From contig CAVSRU010000012.1 of assembly GCA_963730535.1 (NCBI GenBank), positions 186,001 to 250,000 on the forward strand: a DNA stretch of 64,000 bases, written 5' to 3'. Below, in pieces: positions 44,540 through 53,026 of the stretch (its first letter is position 1; every line of letters starts with the position of its first letter). The stretch is from DASSUW01 sp963730535 (GTDB lineage: Bacteria; Actinomycetota; Thermoleophilia; Solirubrobacterales; Solirubrobacteraceae). Made by a program: the position numbers and the translations under genes. The notes under the pieces are model-generated. The model was not told the origin of the DNA. It did not search any database and saw only the letters and a program-made list of their open reading frames with translations.

Positions 44540-45943
44540 CTAGGAAGTCGGGGTCCAAAGCTGGCCGGATGAGCCCGACTTGGCGCGCTCGGAGTCACTG
44601 GGCGTCCACAGCCGGTCACGGGCCTGTGCCTGCTCGATCGAGATCGGCTTCGCCGACTCGGTGACCACGTCCAGCGCCTTGCGCTGGGCCAGGTCCTCCT
44701 TCAGCGTGTCGAGCCGGCCGCTCGACTTCAGGCGCTCCAGCAGCTTCTTCGGCGAGGTGCGGCCGGGGCCGTCGCCGGCGGCCTGGCTGACCGCCTCGAA
44801 CACCTCGTCGTCGGTGGGCTCGATGCCCTCCGCTTCGATGATCGCGGCGAGCACCGCCTCCCGCCGCAGCGCCTGCTCGGCGTCGGGCTTGCTCTGCTCG
44901 ACGATCTCGTCCTCGGAGCGACCGGCGATCCGCAGGTAGGTGTCGCGCGAGATGCCCTGGTGCGAGAGCGAGTGCAGCATCTGGTCCCACAGCTCATGGG
45001 CGCGCGCGTCGACGAGCGCCGCGGGCACGTCGACCGTCGCGGCCTTGACCGCGGAGTCGAGCGCCGCCTCGCGAAACTCCGACTCGATCTGCCCGCGGTC
45101 GGCCTCCGTGATGCGCGTGCGGATGTCCTCGCGCAGCTCGTCGAGCGTGTCGAAGCCGGCCTCGGCGGCGAGGTCGTCGTCGACCTCGGGCAGCTGCTTG
45201 GCCTTGACCTCCTTGACCGACACGGCGAACTCCGCGTCGCGACCGGCGAGGTCGGGGGCGGGATAGTCGTCCGGGAACGTCACCGTGACGGTGCGCTCGT
45301 CGCCGGCGGCGGCGCCCTCGAGCTGCTCCTCGAAGCCCGGCACGAGCCGGCCGGAGCCGAGCTCGACCATCTGGTCGCGCCCCTCGCCCCCGGGGAACGG
45401 CTCGCCGTCGAGCGTGCCGACGTAGTCCATCACCACGAAGTCGCCGGAGGCCGCCGAGCGCTCGACGGTGTCCAGGCGCGCCGACCGCTCGCGCAGCGCG
45501 TCGATCTCGGCGGCGATCTGCTCGTCGGAGACCTCGGGCTCGCGCCGGCCGACCTCGATCCCCTTGTACTCGCCGAGCGTGGCGGTCGGCCGCACGCCGA
45601 TCTCGATCGAGAAGCGCAGCGGCTCGCCCTGGGCGGGGGGGTCGGACAGGTCGAGCTGCGGCTCGCCCACCGGGACGACGTCCGCGGCGTCGATGGCCGC
45701 CGTGTACCAGGCGCCGATCGACTCCCGGATCGCCTCGTCGAGCACGGCGTCGCGACCCATGCGCTGGAGGATCACCGGGGCGGGCGCCTTGCCGGCGCGG
45801 AAGCCCGGGACGCGGAGCCCCTGGCCCAGCCGGCGGGCGGCCTGCGCGACCCGGCGCTCGACCTCCTCCGGGGTCACCTCCGCCTCCACGCGCACGCGCG
45901 ACTCGGGCAGCTCGGTGACGGTGGTCTGGACCTGGGTCGGCAT
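44540..45943 (-). CDS. tig: Trigger factor
   Basis: 467-residue ribosome-bound chaperone and prolyl isomerase. The ribosome-binding N-terminus contains GLRVPGFRAGKAPAPVILQR (the GFRxGKxP signature), the FKBP domain SAASGDFVVMDYVGTLDGEP, and a helical C-terminal arm. The tail is Ser/Thr-rich and ends GQLWTPTS, with two related LWTP segments. The start at 45943 has a -10-like TATCGT (45954-45959) 10 bases upstream. Followed by clpP and clpX. Confidence 0.95.
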   Translation of the reverse strand: MPTQVQTTVTELPESRVRVEAEVTPEEVERRVAQAARRLGQGLRVPGFRAGKAPAPVILQRMGRDAVLDEAIRESIGAWYTAAIDAADVVPVGEPQLDLSDPPAQGEPLRFSIEIGVRPTATLGEYKGIEVGRREPEVSDEQIAAEIDALRERSARLDTVERSAASGDFVVMDYVGTLDGEPFPGGEGRDQMVELGSGRLVPGFEEQLEGAAAGDERTVTVTFPDDYPAPDLAGRDAEFAVSVKEVKAKQLPEVDDDLAAEAGFDTLDELREDIRTRITEADRGQIESEFREAALDSAVKAATVDVPAALVDARAHELWDQMLHSLSHQGISRDTYLRIAGRSEDEIVEQSKPDAEQALRREAVLAAIIEAEGIEPTDDEVFEAVSQAAGDGPGRTSPKKLLERLKSSGRLDTLKEDLAQRKALDVVTESAKPISIEQAQARDRLWTPSDSERAKSGSSGQLWTPTS

Positions 45944-45970
45944 GCGGCGCTCCACGATACAAACAGGCGC

Positions 45971-46087
45971 ATGCGCGCCTGGCTCTACACCGGACCGCTC
46001 GGCCATCTGGCGGCCGGCGTCAGCGACTGGGCCGAGCTGCTCGCGCGCTACGCATGGAGCCGGATTCGCCGTCGAGCGTCGGGGTAG
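45971..46087 (+). CDS. Small conserved-looking protein (38 aa)
   Basis: Begins RAWLYTGPLGHLAAGVSDWA and continues with an amphipathic, basic helix ending RIRRRASG. The LYTGPLGHL start looks protein-like, and I believe similar short ORFs occur in related actinobacteria, but I cannot verify it. Divergent from tig with 27 bases between starts; ends 9 bases before the ChaB-like gene. Too short for a fold assignment; possibly membrane-peripheral. Confidence 0.5.
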   Translation: MRAWLYTGPLGHLAAGVSDWAELLARYAWSRIRRRASG

Positions 46088-46096
46088 ACGAAAAGC

Positions 46097-46507
46097 ATGC
46101 CGACGAAGAAGGAAGACCTCCCGAGCACGATCGCGCGCTCGCCGAAGAAGGTCCAGCGGACCTACGGGGAGACGCTGGACAGCGCGCACGAGCAGTACGA
46201 CAGCGAGGAGCGCGCCCACCGCACCGCGTACTCGGCCGTCAAGCACGTGGCCGAGAAGCGCGGGGACCACTGGGAGCTCAAGGACTCCAAGGGACCGTCC
46301 GACCCGCAGGCGGCCCGCAGCGGCGCCGCAGCGCGCCGCGGCGACGGCAAGACCTATGGCGGCGTGGACGCCTTCAAGCCCAAGCAGGAGCTCTACGACG
46401 ACGCCAAGCAGGCGGGCATCGAGGGTCGCTCGAAGATGTCCAAGGACGAGCTCGCCGAGGCCCTGCGCAAGCACAACGACCGGGAGACCGCGCGGGCACG
46501 CCGATGA
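46097..46507 (+). CDS. ChaB-like protein with C-terminal SAP/Rho-N-type helices
   Basis: 136 residues. The N-terminal half (KEDLPSTIARSPKKVQRTYG, ETLDSAHEQYDSEERAHRTA, SAVKHVAEKRGDHWELKD) matches the ChaB fold, while the end (ELYDDAKQAGIEGRSKMSKD, ELAEALRKHN) looks like a SAP or Rho N-terminal nucleic-acid-binding motif. This two-domain form is common in actinobacteria; its role is uncertain despite the historical 'cation transport regulator' name. Overlaps the sigma factor start by 4 bases (ATGA). Confidence 0.8.
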   Translation: MPTKKEDLPSTIARSPKKVQRTYGETLDSAHEQYDSEERAHRTAYSAVKHVAEKRGDHWELKDSKGPSDPQAARSGAAARRGDGKTYGGVDAFKPKQELYDDAKQAGIEGRSKMSKDELAEALRKHNDRETARARR

Positions 46508-47562
46508 CGGTCCCCTGGGACGCGCCGCAGCTCGCCGGCCTCGTCGCCACCGGCCGCGAGGAGGGGTGCGTGAGCGACGACGCGCTCTCGCTCGCCGTCG
46601 AGGAGCTCGACCTCGACCAGGACCAGGTCGAGGAGGTCGTCGAGCGGATGCACGACGAGCGGATCGACATCAACGACGACTGCGGCCACCGCGACACACC
46701 GCCGACCGCCGTCCGCAACTCGGAGATGGCCGGCTACACGACCGACGCACTCCAGCTCTTCCTCAACGAGGCCGGCCGCCATCCGCTGCTCAAGCCCGAG
46801 GAGGAGATCGAGCTCGCCAAGCGGATCGAGGCCGGCGACAAGGAGGCCAAGGACCGCATGGTCACCTCGAACCTGCGGCTCGTGGTCTCGATCGCCCGCA
46901 GGTACCAGGGCGTCAGCGAGCTCACGCTGCTCGACCTGATCCAGGAGGGCACGTTCGGCCTCATCCGCGCAGCGGAGAAGTTCGACTGGCGCCGGGGCTT
47001 CCGCTTCTCGACCTACGCGACGCTGTGGATCCGCCAGGCGATCGGCCGCGCCGCCGACGAACGCGGGCGCACCATTCGGCTCCCGATCAATGTGGCGCAG
47101 CGCGAGCGCAAGGTCGCGAACGCCGAACGCGACCTCAACACGCAGCTCGGGCGACCGCCGACGCTCGAGGAGGTCGCCGAGAAGGCCGGGCTCGACGCCG
47201 CCCAGGTCGAGGAGATCCGCGAGGTGGCGCGCAAGGTCACGAGCCTCGAGCGCCCCGTCTCAGACGACGGCGAGGGCGAGCTCGGGGACCTGCTCCCCGG
47301 CCGCGAGCCACCTCCCGAGGAGGAGGTCGAGGTGACCTTGCGCGACGAGGCCGTCCGCGAGGTGGTCGCGTCGCTCCCCGACCGCGAGCGCGAGGTCATC
47401 CAGCTGCGCTTCGGCCTCAACGGTGACCGCGAGCCGGTGTCGGCGCGCGAGGCGGCCCGCCGGCTGGAGCTGCGACCGGCGGAGGTGCAGCGGATCGAGC
47501 GCCGCGCGCTCGAGGACCTCGCGCTCCGGCGCGAGATGGTCGCCCTGAGGGACGCCGCCTAA
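46504..47562 (+). CDS. Sigma-70 family (primary-like, group 1/2) RNA polymerase sigma factor
   Basis: 352 residues. A short region-1.1-like N-terminus (VEELDLDQDQVEEVVERMHD), region 1.2 (DALQLFLNEAGRHPLLKPEE), region 2 (TSNLRLVVSIARRYQGVSEL, LTLLDLIQEGTFGLIRAAEK, FRFSTYATLWIRQAIGRA), region 3 and region 4 (ASLPDREREVIQLRFGLNGD, plus the HTH REAARRLELRPAEVQRIERR). Either the housekeeping sigma or a close stress paralogue; the absence of a long acidic N-terminus favours group 2. Translationally coupled to the ChaB-like gene and convergent with a STAS gene. Confidence 0.88.
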   Translation: MTVPWDAPQLAGLVATGREEGCVSDDALSLAVEELDLDQDQVEEVVERMHDERIDINDDCGHRDTPPTAVRNSEMAGYTTDALQLFLNEAGRHPLLKPEEEIELAKRIEAGDKEAKDRMVTSNLRLVVSIARRYQGVSELTLLDLIQEGTFGLIRAAEKFDWRRGFRFSTYATLWIRQAIGRAADERGRTIRLPINVAQRERKVANAERDLNTQLGRPPTLEEVAEKAGLDAAQVEEIREVARKVTSLERPVSDDGEGELGDLLPGREPPPEEEVEVTLRDEAVREVVASLPDREREVIQLRFGLNGDREPVSAREAARRLELRPAEVQRIERRALEDLALRREMVALRDAA

Positions 47563-47909
47563 GCGGTGGCGTTGTCGGCCTCGAGCGCGTCGGCGCGCGT
47601 GCCGAACAGCCGGAACCGCTGCGTGAGGTTCGTCATCTCGAGCAGCCGCCGTACGGGGCCCTCGGGCGCCACGACGGCGAGCGTCGTGCGGCCCTCCTCG
47701 AGCTGCGAGGCCGCCTTGAGGATCGTCCCCAGTGCCGTCGAGTCGATGAACGTCACCTCGCTGAGATCGAGCACGAGGCGGCCGCCGCGGCTGGCCGAGG
47801 CCATCGCGAGCACGGTCGACAGGCGCGGGGTCGCCGAGAGGTCGAGCTCGCCCTTCGCCACCACCAGGTGTCCGCGCTCGATCGGGTCGTGGTCGATCTG
47901 GTAGTCCAC
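47559..47909 (-). CDS. STAS-domain anti-sigma factor antagonist
   Basis: 116 residues from a GTG start. The STAS core VVAKGELDLSATPRLSTVLA and VTFIDSTALGTILKA contains the Ser in DST that partner kinases phosphorylate in SpoIIAA/RsbV proteins. Such proteins release sigma factors from anti-sigma kinases. No kinase partner is adjacent. The neighbouring sigma factor is of the primary type, not SigB/SigF, so a direct link is not implied. Overlaps it tail-to-tail by 4 bases. Confidence 0.87.
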   Translation of the reverse strand: MDYQIDHDPIERGHLVVAKGELDLSATPRLSTVLAMASASRGGRLVLDLSEVTFIDSTALGTILKAASQLEEGRTTLAVVAPEGPVRRLLEMTNLTQRFRLFGTRADALEADNATA

Positions 47910-47934
47910 CGGCCTACCGTACCCTTTCAGCGGG

Positions 47935-48837
47935 TCAGGGATGCAAGGCGAGCCCGGCGTCGCGCCGCAGGCGATCCGGCGCGTCGTCGTCGAACTCCGC
48001 GAAGAAGCCGCCGACCACGTCCTCCAGCTCGCTCATGCCGTCGGCGCAGAAGAGGACCGGCTGGTACTTGGTGATGTCGTACTCGAGCGTCGCCATCTCG
48101 AGCAGGTCGAGCGGCCGCAGGTCGGCTCCCCGGAACTCCTCGATCTCGCCGTAGCTGGAGAGGATCCCGGCGCCGTAGGCGCGCACCTCGCCCTCCTCGC
48201 GCATGACGCCGAACTCGATCGTGAACCAGAACACGTCGGCGAGGAACTGAAGCGCCTCGTCGGTCTGCACGCGCTGGGCGGCGAGGCCGGCCTGGCGCTT
48301 GATCTCCGCGAACCGCGGGCTGGCGAGGAGGTTGCCGTGGCCGACGACCTCGTGGATGAGGTCGGGCTCGGGGGTGTAGAGCGGCATCGCCCCGTGCCGG
48401 ATGTACTGCGTCGAGTGGAAGATGTCGTCGCCGAGCGAGCCGTAGAACTCGCGCAGCGGCACGAGGCCGGCGGCGGGGTGGTAGCGGAAGCCGGTCAGCG
48501 GCTCGAGGTTGGCGGTGACCTCGTCGAGCTGCGGGATGTGGTCGGCCGGCAGGCCGAGCGCGACGGCCGCCTCGCGGAACTCGCGGCAGGCGTACTTCTC
48601 GTGCTTCGGGGCGAGCTCGCGGCACACGATCCGCCACACCTCGTGCTCGGCCTCCGTGTAGTCGACGTGCGGGATCGGCTGGCCGGGCTCCCACGCGAGG
48701 GCCTTGGCGGCGATCACGTTGCGGCGCTCGCGGTAGACGGGGTCGCTGGCGCCCGGGTGGTCCTTGGCGAGCTGGACCTGGACCGTGCCGTCCTCGTTGG
48801 TCTTGACCGGCGAGTACAGCTGGGCTTCCTCGAACAC
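47935..48837 (-). CDS. phhA: Phenylalanine 4-monooxygenase-type aromatic amino acid hydroxylase
   Basis: 300-residue catalytic domain; hydroxylates phenylalanine to tyrosine using non-haem iron and a pterin. The iron ligands are the two His of LIHEVVGHGN and the Glu of FWFTIEFGV, and VDYTEAEHEVWRIVCRELAP, GFRYHPAAGLVPLREFYGSL and ILSSYGEIEEF are family segments. The GTG start at 48837 is supported by AGAGGGGG seven bases upstream. No ACT regulatory domain, as usual in bacteria. Divergent from an Lrp-type regulator that probably controls it. Confidence 0.92.
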   Translation of the reverse strand: MFEEAQLYSPVKTNEDGTVQVQLAKDHPGASDPVYRERRNVIAAKALAWEPGQPIPHVDYTEAEHEVWRIVCRELAPKHEKYACREFREAAVALGLPADHIPQLDEVTANLEPLTGFRYHPAAGLVPLREFYGSLGDDIFHSTQYIRHGAMPLYTPEPDLIHEVVGHGNLLASPRFAEIKRQAGLAAQRVQTDEALQFLADVFWFTIEFGVMREEGEVRAYGAGILSSYGEIEEFRGADLRPLDLLEMATLEYDITKYQPVLFCADGMSELEDVVGGFFAEFDDDAPDRLRRDAGLALHP

Positions 48838-48844
48838 CTGACTT

Positions 48845-48852
48845 CCCCCTCT
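48845..48852 (-). promoter_or_regulatory. Ribosome binding site deciding the phhA start
   Basis: AGAGGGGG on the minus strand lies 7 bases before the GTG at 48837. A longer in-frame start at 48897 would place this purine run inside the coding region and overlap the divergent regulator's promoter. Confidence 0.6.
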
Positions 48853-48908
48853 TTCGTGGCTCCTGTCACGTGTAGCGCGAAAGCGCCGGGGTCGCAATCA
48901 AGACCGCA

Positions 48909-48930
48909 TAGACTGCCCTTGTTGTGCAAG
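48909..48930 (+). promoter_or_regulatory. -10 box and pseudo-palindrome at the Lrp-family gene start
   Basis: TAGACT (48909-48914) precedes the GTG by nine bases, predicting a leader of 0-3 bases. CTTGTTGTGCAAG (48918-48930), an inverted CTTG/CAAG pair, overlaps the start codon and could be an autoregulatory operator. It also lies within 95 bases of the divergent phhA start. Confidence 0.45.
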
Positions 48931-49373
48931 CTCGCGTGCGTCTGGACGAGCTGGATCGCAAGATCCTTGATCATCTCGAGCGCGACGGCCGCGCCACGCT
49001 CGCCGATATCGGCGACGCGGTGGGCCTCTCCGCCTCGGCCGTCAAGCGGCGGGTGGACCGGCTGCACGAGAGCGGCGTGATCGTCGGCTACGCGGCCATC
49101 GTCGACCCGCAGGCGCTGGGCGACCGGCTGGAGGCGTTCGTGGAGCTCTACTGCGCCGACAGCGTCGCGCCCGGCGACCTCCTGGCCGCCGTCGCCGGGC
49201 TGCCGGCCGTGATCGCCGCGCACACGGTGGCCGGCGACGCCGACGCCGTCGTGCGCGTGCGCGTCGAGGGCATCGAAGAGCTCGAGCGGACGATCGAGCA
49301 GCTCCGCCGTGATCCCAAGGTGATGCGGACGCGCACCATGGTCGCGCTCTCCACGCTCGTCGAGCGGCCGTAG
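48924..49373 (+). CDS. Lrp/AsnC-family transcriptional regulator
   Basis: 149 residues. N-terminal winged helix (LDELDRKILDHLERDGRATL, ADIGDAVGLSASAVKRRVDR, GVIVGYAAIVDP) and C-terminal RAM/ACT-like effector domain (LPAVIAAHTVAGDADAVVRV, LRRDPKVMRTRTMVALSTLV). Divergence from phhA suggests phenylalanine or tyrosine as ligand and phhA as target, as in other bacteria where an AsnC regulator sits beside the hydroxylase; the pairing here is inferred from position. Confidence 0.92.
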   Translation: MQARVRLDELDRKILDHLERDGRATLADIGDAVGLSASAVKRRVDRLHESGVIVGYAAIVDPQALGDRLEAFVELYCADSVAPGDLLAAVAGLPAVIAAHTVAGDADAVVRVRVEGIEELERTIEQLRRDPKVMRTRTMVALSTLVERP

Positions 49374-49376
49374 CGC

Positions 49377-50474
49377 TCATCCGCAGTCCGCCAGGACGTG
49401 CAGCCGGTCGAGCGCGCGCATCGTCCGCCGGGTGAACGCGCTCTGGTCGGCGGTCACCGCGATCATCGCCTGGCGCGGCGGATGCGTGCGCGTCTCGGCG
49501 TAGCTCAGGTAGCCGAGCGTCTCGCCGCCGTGGCCCCAGAACGTCCCGCAGGGCAGCCGGGAGCGGATCAGCCCGAGGCCGTACCCCTGGCCGCCGACGG
49601 GCACCGTGGCGCGCATCTGGGCGAGCAGGTCGCGGCGCAGGAGGCGCCCGCCGAGAAGCGCGCGGTGGAAGCGTGCGAGGTCGCGCGCCCGCGACACGAT
49701 CGCACCCGCGGCGCCCGCCCACGACTGGTCGACCGCGGTGATGTCGTACAGGCGGCGCGCGCCGAAGCGCGAGTAGCCGTGGCCGTGGCGCCCCACGATC
49801 CGCGGCCCGGTCGCGAAGGTCGTGCCGCGCAGGTGCAGCGGCGCGAAGATCCGCCGGCGCAGCTCGGTCGCCAGCGGGCGCCCGCTCGCCGCCTCGACGA
49901 TCATCCCCAGCAGGATGTAGCCGGTGTTCGAGTACGCCCACTCAGCGCCGGGGGCGAACAGCGGCGGACGTGCCAGCGCGATGCCGACCAGCTCCTGCGG
50001 CATCCACTTCCGGCGGCGGTCGGCGAGCACCTGCCGGATGAAGCTGTCGTCGTCCTCGGGCGCGTAGTCGGGCAGGCCGCTGGTGTGGTTGAGCAGCTGG
50101 CGGACCGTGATCGCCCCGCCACCGGGCACGAGCCCGGGGAGCCAGCGCTCGACGGTGTCCTCGAGGGCCAGCCGGCCCTCGCCCGCGAGCTGGAGCAAGA
50201 CGGTGGCCACGAACGTCTTCGTGTTGCTGCCGACGCGGTAGCGGTCGCCGGGCCGCAGTGGCCGCCGGGTCTCCAGGTCGGCGAAGCCGCCGGCAGCGCG
50301 CACCGTGCGGTGCCCGTCGCGCACGAGGGCGATCACGCCGGGCGCTCCGGCGGCCACCACGCGGTCGACGGCGCGCTGGAGCTGCGCGCGGTCCGGAGCC
50401 GCGGTCGCGGCCGGCGCCCCCGCGAGCAATGCGGCGCCAGCGGCGAGAACCAGGAGGAGCGGGCGCCTACTCAT
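49377..50474 (-). CDS. Secreted serine beta-lactamase-like hydrolase / D-Ala-D-Ala carboxypeptidase
   Basis: 365 residues. The signal peptide (PLLLVLAAGAALLAGAPAAT) ends near TAAPDR. Class C beta-lactamase fold: nucleophile in RVGSNTKTFVATVLLQLAGE (SxxK as SNTK), LLNHTSGLPDY, second motif AYSNTGYILLGMIVE (YSN) and third motif WGHGGETLGYLSYAETR (HGG). Substrate is unknown; members include carboxypeptidases, esterases and beta-lactamases. The two Cys near the C-terminus may pair. Starts inside the end of the ABC permease gene (8-base overlap). Confidence 0.87.
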   Translation of the reverse strand: MSRRPLLLVLAAGAALLAGAPAATAAPDRAQLQRAVDRVVAAGAPGVIALVRDGHRTVRAAGGFADLETRRPLRPGDRYRVGSNTKTFVATVLLQLAGEGRLALEDTVERWLPGLVPGGGAITVRQLLNHTSGLPDYAPEDDDSFIRQVLADRRRKWMPQELVGIALARPPLFAPGAEWAYSNTGYILLGMIVEAASGRPLATELRRRIFAPLHLRGTTFATGPRIVGRHGHGYSRFGARRLYDITAVDQSWAGAAGAIVSRARDLARFHRALLGGRLLRRDLLAQMRATVPVGGQGYGLGLIRSRLPCGTFWGHGGETLGYLSYAETRTHPPRQAMIAVTADQSAFTRRTMRALDRLHVLADCG

Positions 50475-53026
50475 AGTGCAACGCCTCCAGGACGTTCAGC
50501 CGCGATGCGCGGCGGGCGGGCAGGATGGCGGCCAGGATCCCGAGGGCGACCGCGGCGATCGTGAAAGCCACGAGCGATCCGACGGGCAGGGCGAACGGGA
50601 TGCCCTCCTCGGCCAGCGCGCGCGTCACGAGCGCCGCCAGGAAGAGCCCGGCTCCGATGCCGAGGGCGGTGCCCATCAGCGCGGTCACGATGCTCTCGTG
50701 GCGGACCATCCGGCGGACCTGCCGCCGGGTCATCCCCACCGCTCGCAGCATCCCGAGCTCGCGCGTGCGCTCGAACACCGTCAGCACGAGCGTGTTGACG
50801 ATCCCGAAGAGGCTCACGAGGACCGAGAGCCCGAGCAGCGCGTAGAGGAGGTTGAGCACCGTCTCGAACCCGCTGAGCTGGCTGTCCTTGAACTGATCGC
50901 GGGTCTGCACCTTCGTGTCGGGATAGGGCCCGAGCGCCTGCTCGAGCCGCTTGGTGGCGGCCGGCGAGACGCCACCGTCGACGTCGATGAAGGTGAACTC
51001 GTTCCGCGGCTGGGGGAAGGACGCGTCGAACGCCGCGGTCGAGATCGCCACCTCGGCGAAGGGCGAGCCGCCGCGCGGCTCGTCGAAGACCCCGATGACG
51101 GTCAGCGCGAGGGTCTTGCCGGTCGCCGTCTCGAACCCGCAACCGCGAGCCGCGCTCGAGCCCGTGGTCGTCGGCGTAGGCGTCGGTGACGAACGCGGCG
51201 CCGGCGCCGAGGCGGGCCGGCACGCCGGCGTCGCCCTGCTTCCAGCGCATGTGGACGAGCCGGCTGAGGTCGGGCTCGACCCCGCTCACGCCGACCTGCT
51301 CGTCGAAGGCCCGGCCCGTGCCGAACCGCACCTCGGAGATCGCCCGCACGCCGGGGGCGGCCGCCGCCGCCCGGGACGACTCCAGGGACGTCGCGCCGAA
51401 GCTCTCGTTCGCGACCAGCGTGTAGTCGCTGACGAACAGCTCGTCGACGGCGTCCGTGAACGACGCGCGGACGCCCTGGCCCAGCGTGGCCACGAACGTG
51501 ATCAGCGCGAGCCCGATCATCAGGGCCGCCGCCGTCGACGCGGTCCGAGCGGGGTTGCGGCGCGCGTTGTCACGCGCGAGCCGCCCGGCCGCGCCGCCGA
51601 GCCGCGTACCGGGCCAGCCGAGCACGCGCGCGAGCGGCGGGACCAGCCGCGGGGCGATCATCGCGACGCCGGCGAAGAGCAGCAGCACCCCGACGGCGAG
51701 CGCCGCCAGCCGGCGACCGGTCGGGAGGCCGCCGGCGAACAGCCCGTAGGCGAGCACGCCGACCGCGACGACGCCCACCGCGAGCGCCGGGAGCGGCCCC
51801 AGCCGAGCCAGGCGCGAGCGTGGCAGCACGGCACCCTCGCGCACTGCGGCAATCGCCGGAACGCGGGTCGCGCGCAGCGCCGGGCGCAGGCTCGCGAACA
51901 GCGTGACGAGGACGCCCACCGCGAGGCTGACGACGATCGTCCGTGCGGCGACCACGGTGCCCGCCGCCGGCAGCTCGACGCCGATCGCGTCGAGCAGCGC
52001 CTTGAGCCCCTCGGCGAGGCCCAGTCCCACGAAGATGCCTGCGATCGAGGCCACCGCCCCGACCACGACGGCCTCGAGCACGACCGACGCGAGCACCTGC
52101 CGGCGCGACGCGCCGAGCGTGCGCAGCGTCGCCAGCTCGCGCGTGCGCTGGGCGATCGTGATCGCGAGCGTGTTGGCGATCACGAAGCCGCCGACCACGA
52201 GCGCGATGCCGCCGAAGGCGAGCAGGAAGTACCCGAAGTACTTCACGACGTCCTGCACGTCGCTCGCCGCCGACTCGCGCTGCGCGGCGGCCGTCTTCAC
52301 GTGGGCGATCGCGGGGAGCAGGGGCTTGATGCTCGCGATCAGCTCTCGCTCCGACACGCCCTCGCGCGCCCGTACCTGGATCTCGTCGAGCTTGCCGGCC
52401 TTGTCGAACAGCTGCTGGGCGGTCGCGAGCTCGAACGCCGCGATCTGCGCGCCGCCGGGCGATCCGACCGACCCGTACTCGACGAGGCCGGCGATGCGGA
52501 ACTTCCGTACCGGGCCGAGCGAGCCGACGCCGATCGAGTCGCCTGGCTCGAGCCCCTGTGCCTCCGCGGTCTTGCGGTCGATCGCGATCTCCCCGCTGCC
52601 GCTGGGCATGTCGCCCTGCACGACGTTGAGCGGGTTGAAGCGCCTGTCGGCAGCCGGGTCGACGCTGAACACCGCGGTGCCCCAGCTGCTCTCGATCACC
52701 TTCCCGTCCGCGCCGACGAGCTGGGCGTCGTCGATGACGGCGCCCTCGGCGCCCTCCACCTCGGGCAGCCCGCGCACCTTGGCGAGCACGGAGGCCGGGT
52801 AGCTCTCGGTCGCCGCCGCGTCCTCGTCGGCGAAGCCCTCGCGGCCGACGATGACCGCGTCCGCGTGCGTGTACGTCTCGGCGAAGATCGTGTCGAAGCC
52901 CTTCGAGATCGTGTCCGTGAGGACGTAGGTGCCGCTCACCATCGCGACGCCGAGGACGATGGCCAGAGCGGTGAGGGCAGCTCGGAGCTTGCGCCCGGCC
53001 AGCCCCTTGAGCGTGACGGCGATCAT
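50467..53026 (-). CDS. ABC transporter permease (FtsX/MacB family), with one +1 frameshift
   Basis: Long permease of about 852 residues after correction, with two FtsX domains. The N-terminus KGLAGRKLRAALTALAIVLG is a membrane anchor; further anchors include FGGIALVVGGFVIANTLAIT and, C-terminally, LGLSVLVSLFGIVNTLVLTV. The frame breaks at about 51134-51142, after DDHGLERGSRLR; deleting one G of the GGG on the minus strand gives FETATGKTLALTVIGVFDEP and restores the C-terminal 200 residues. Pairs with the ATPase upstream (ATGA overlap). MacB/LolC-type mechanotransmission exporter; substrate unknown. Confidence 0.85.
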
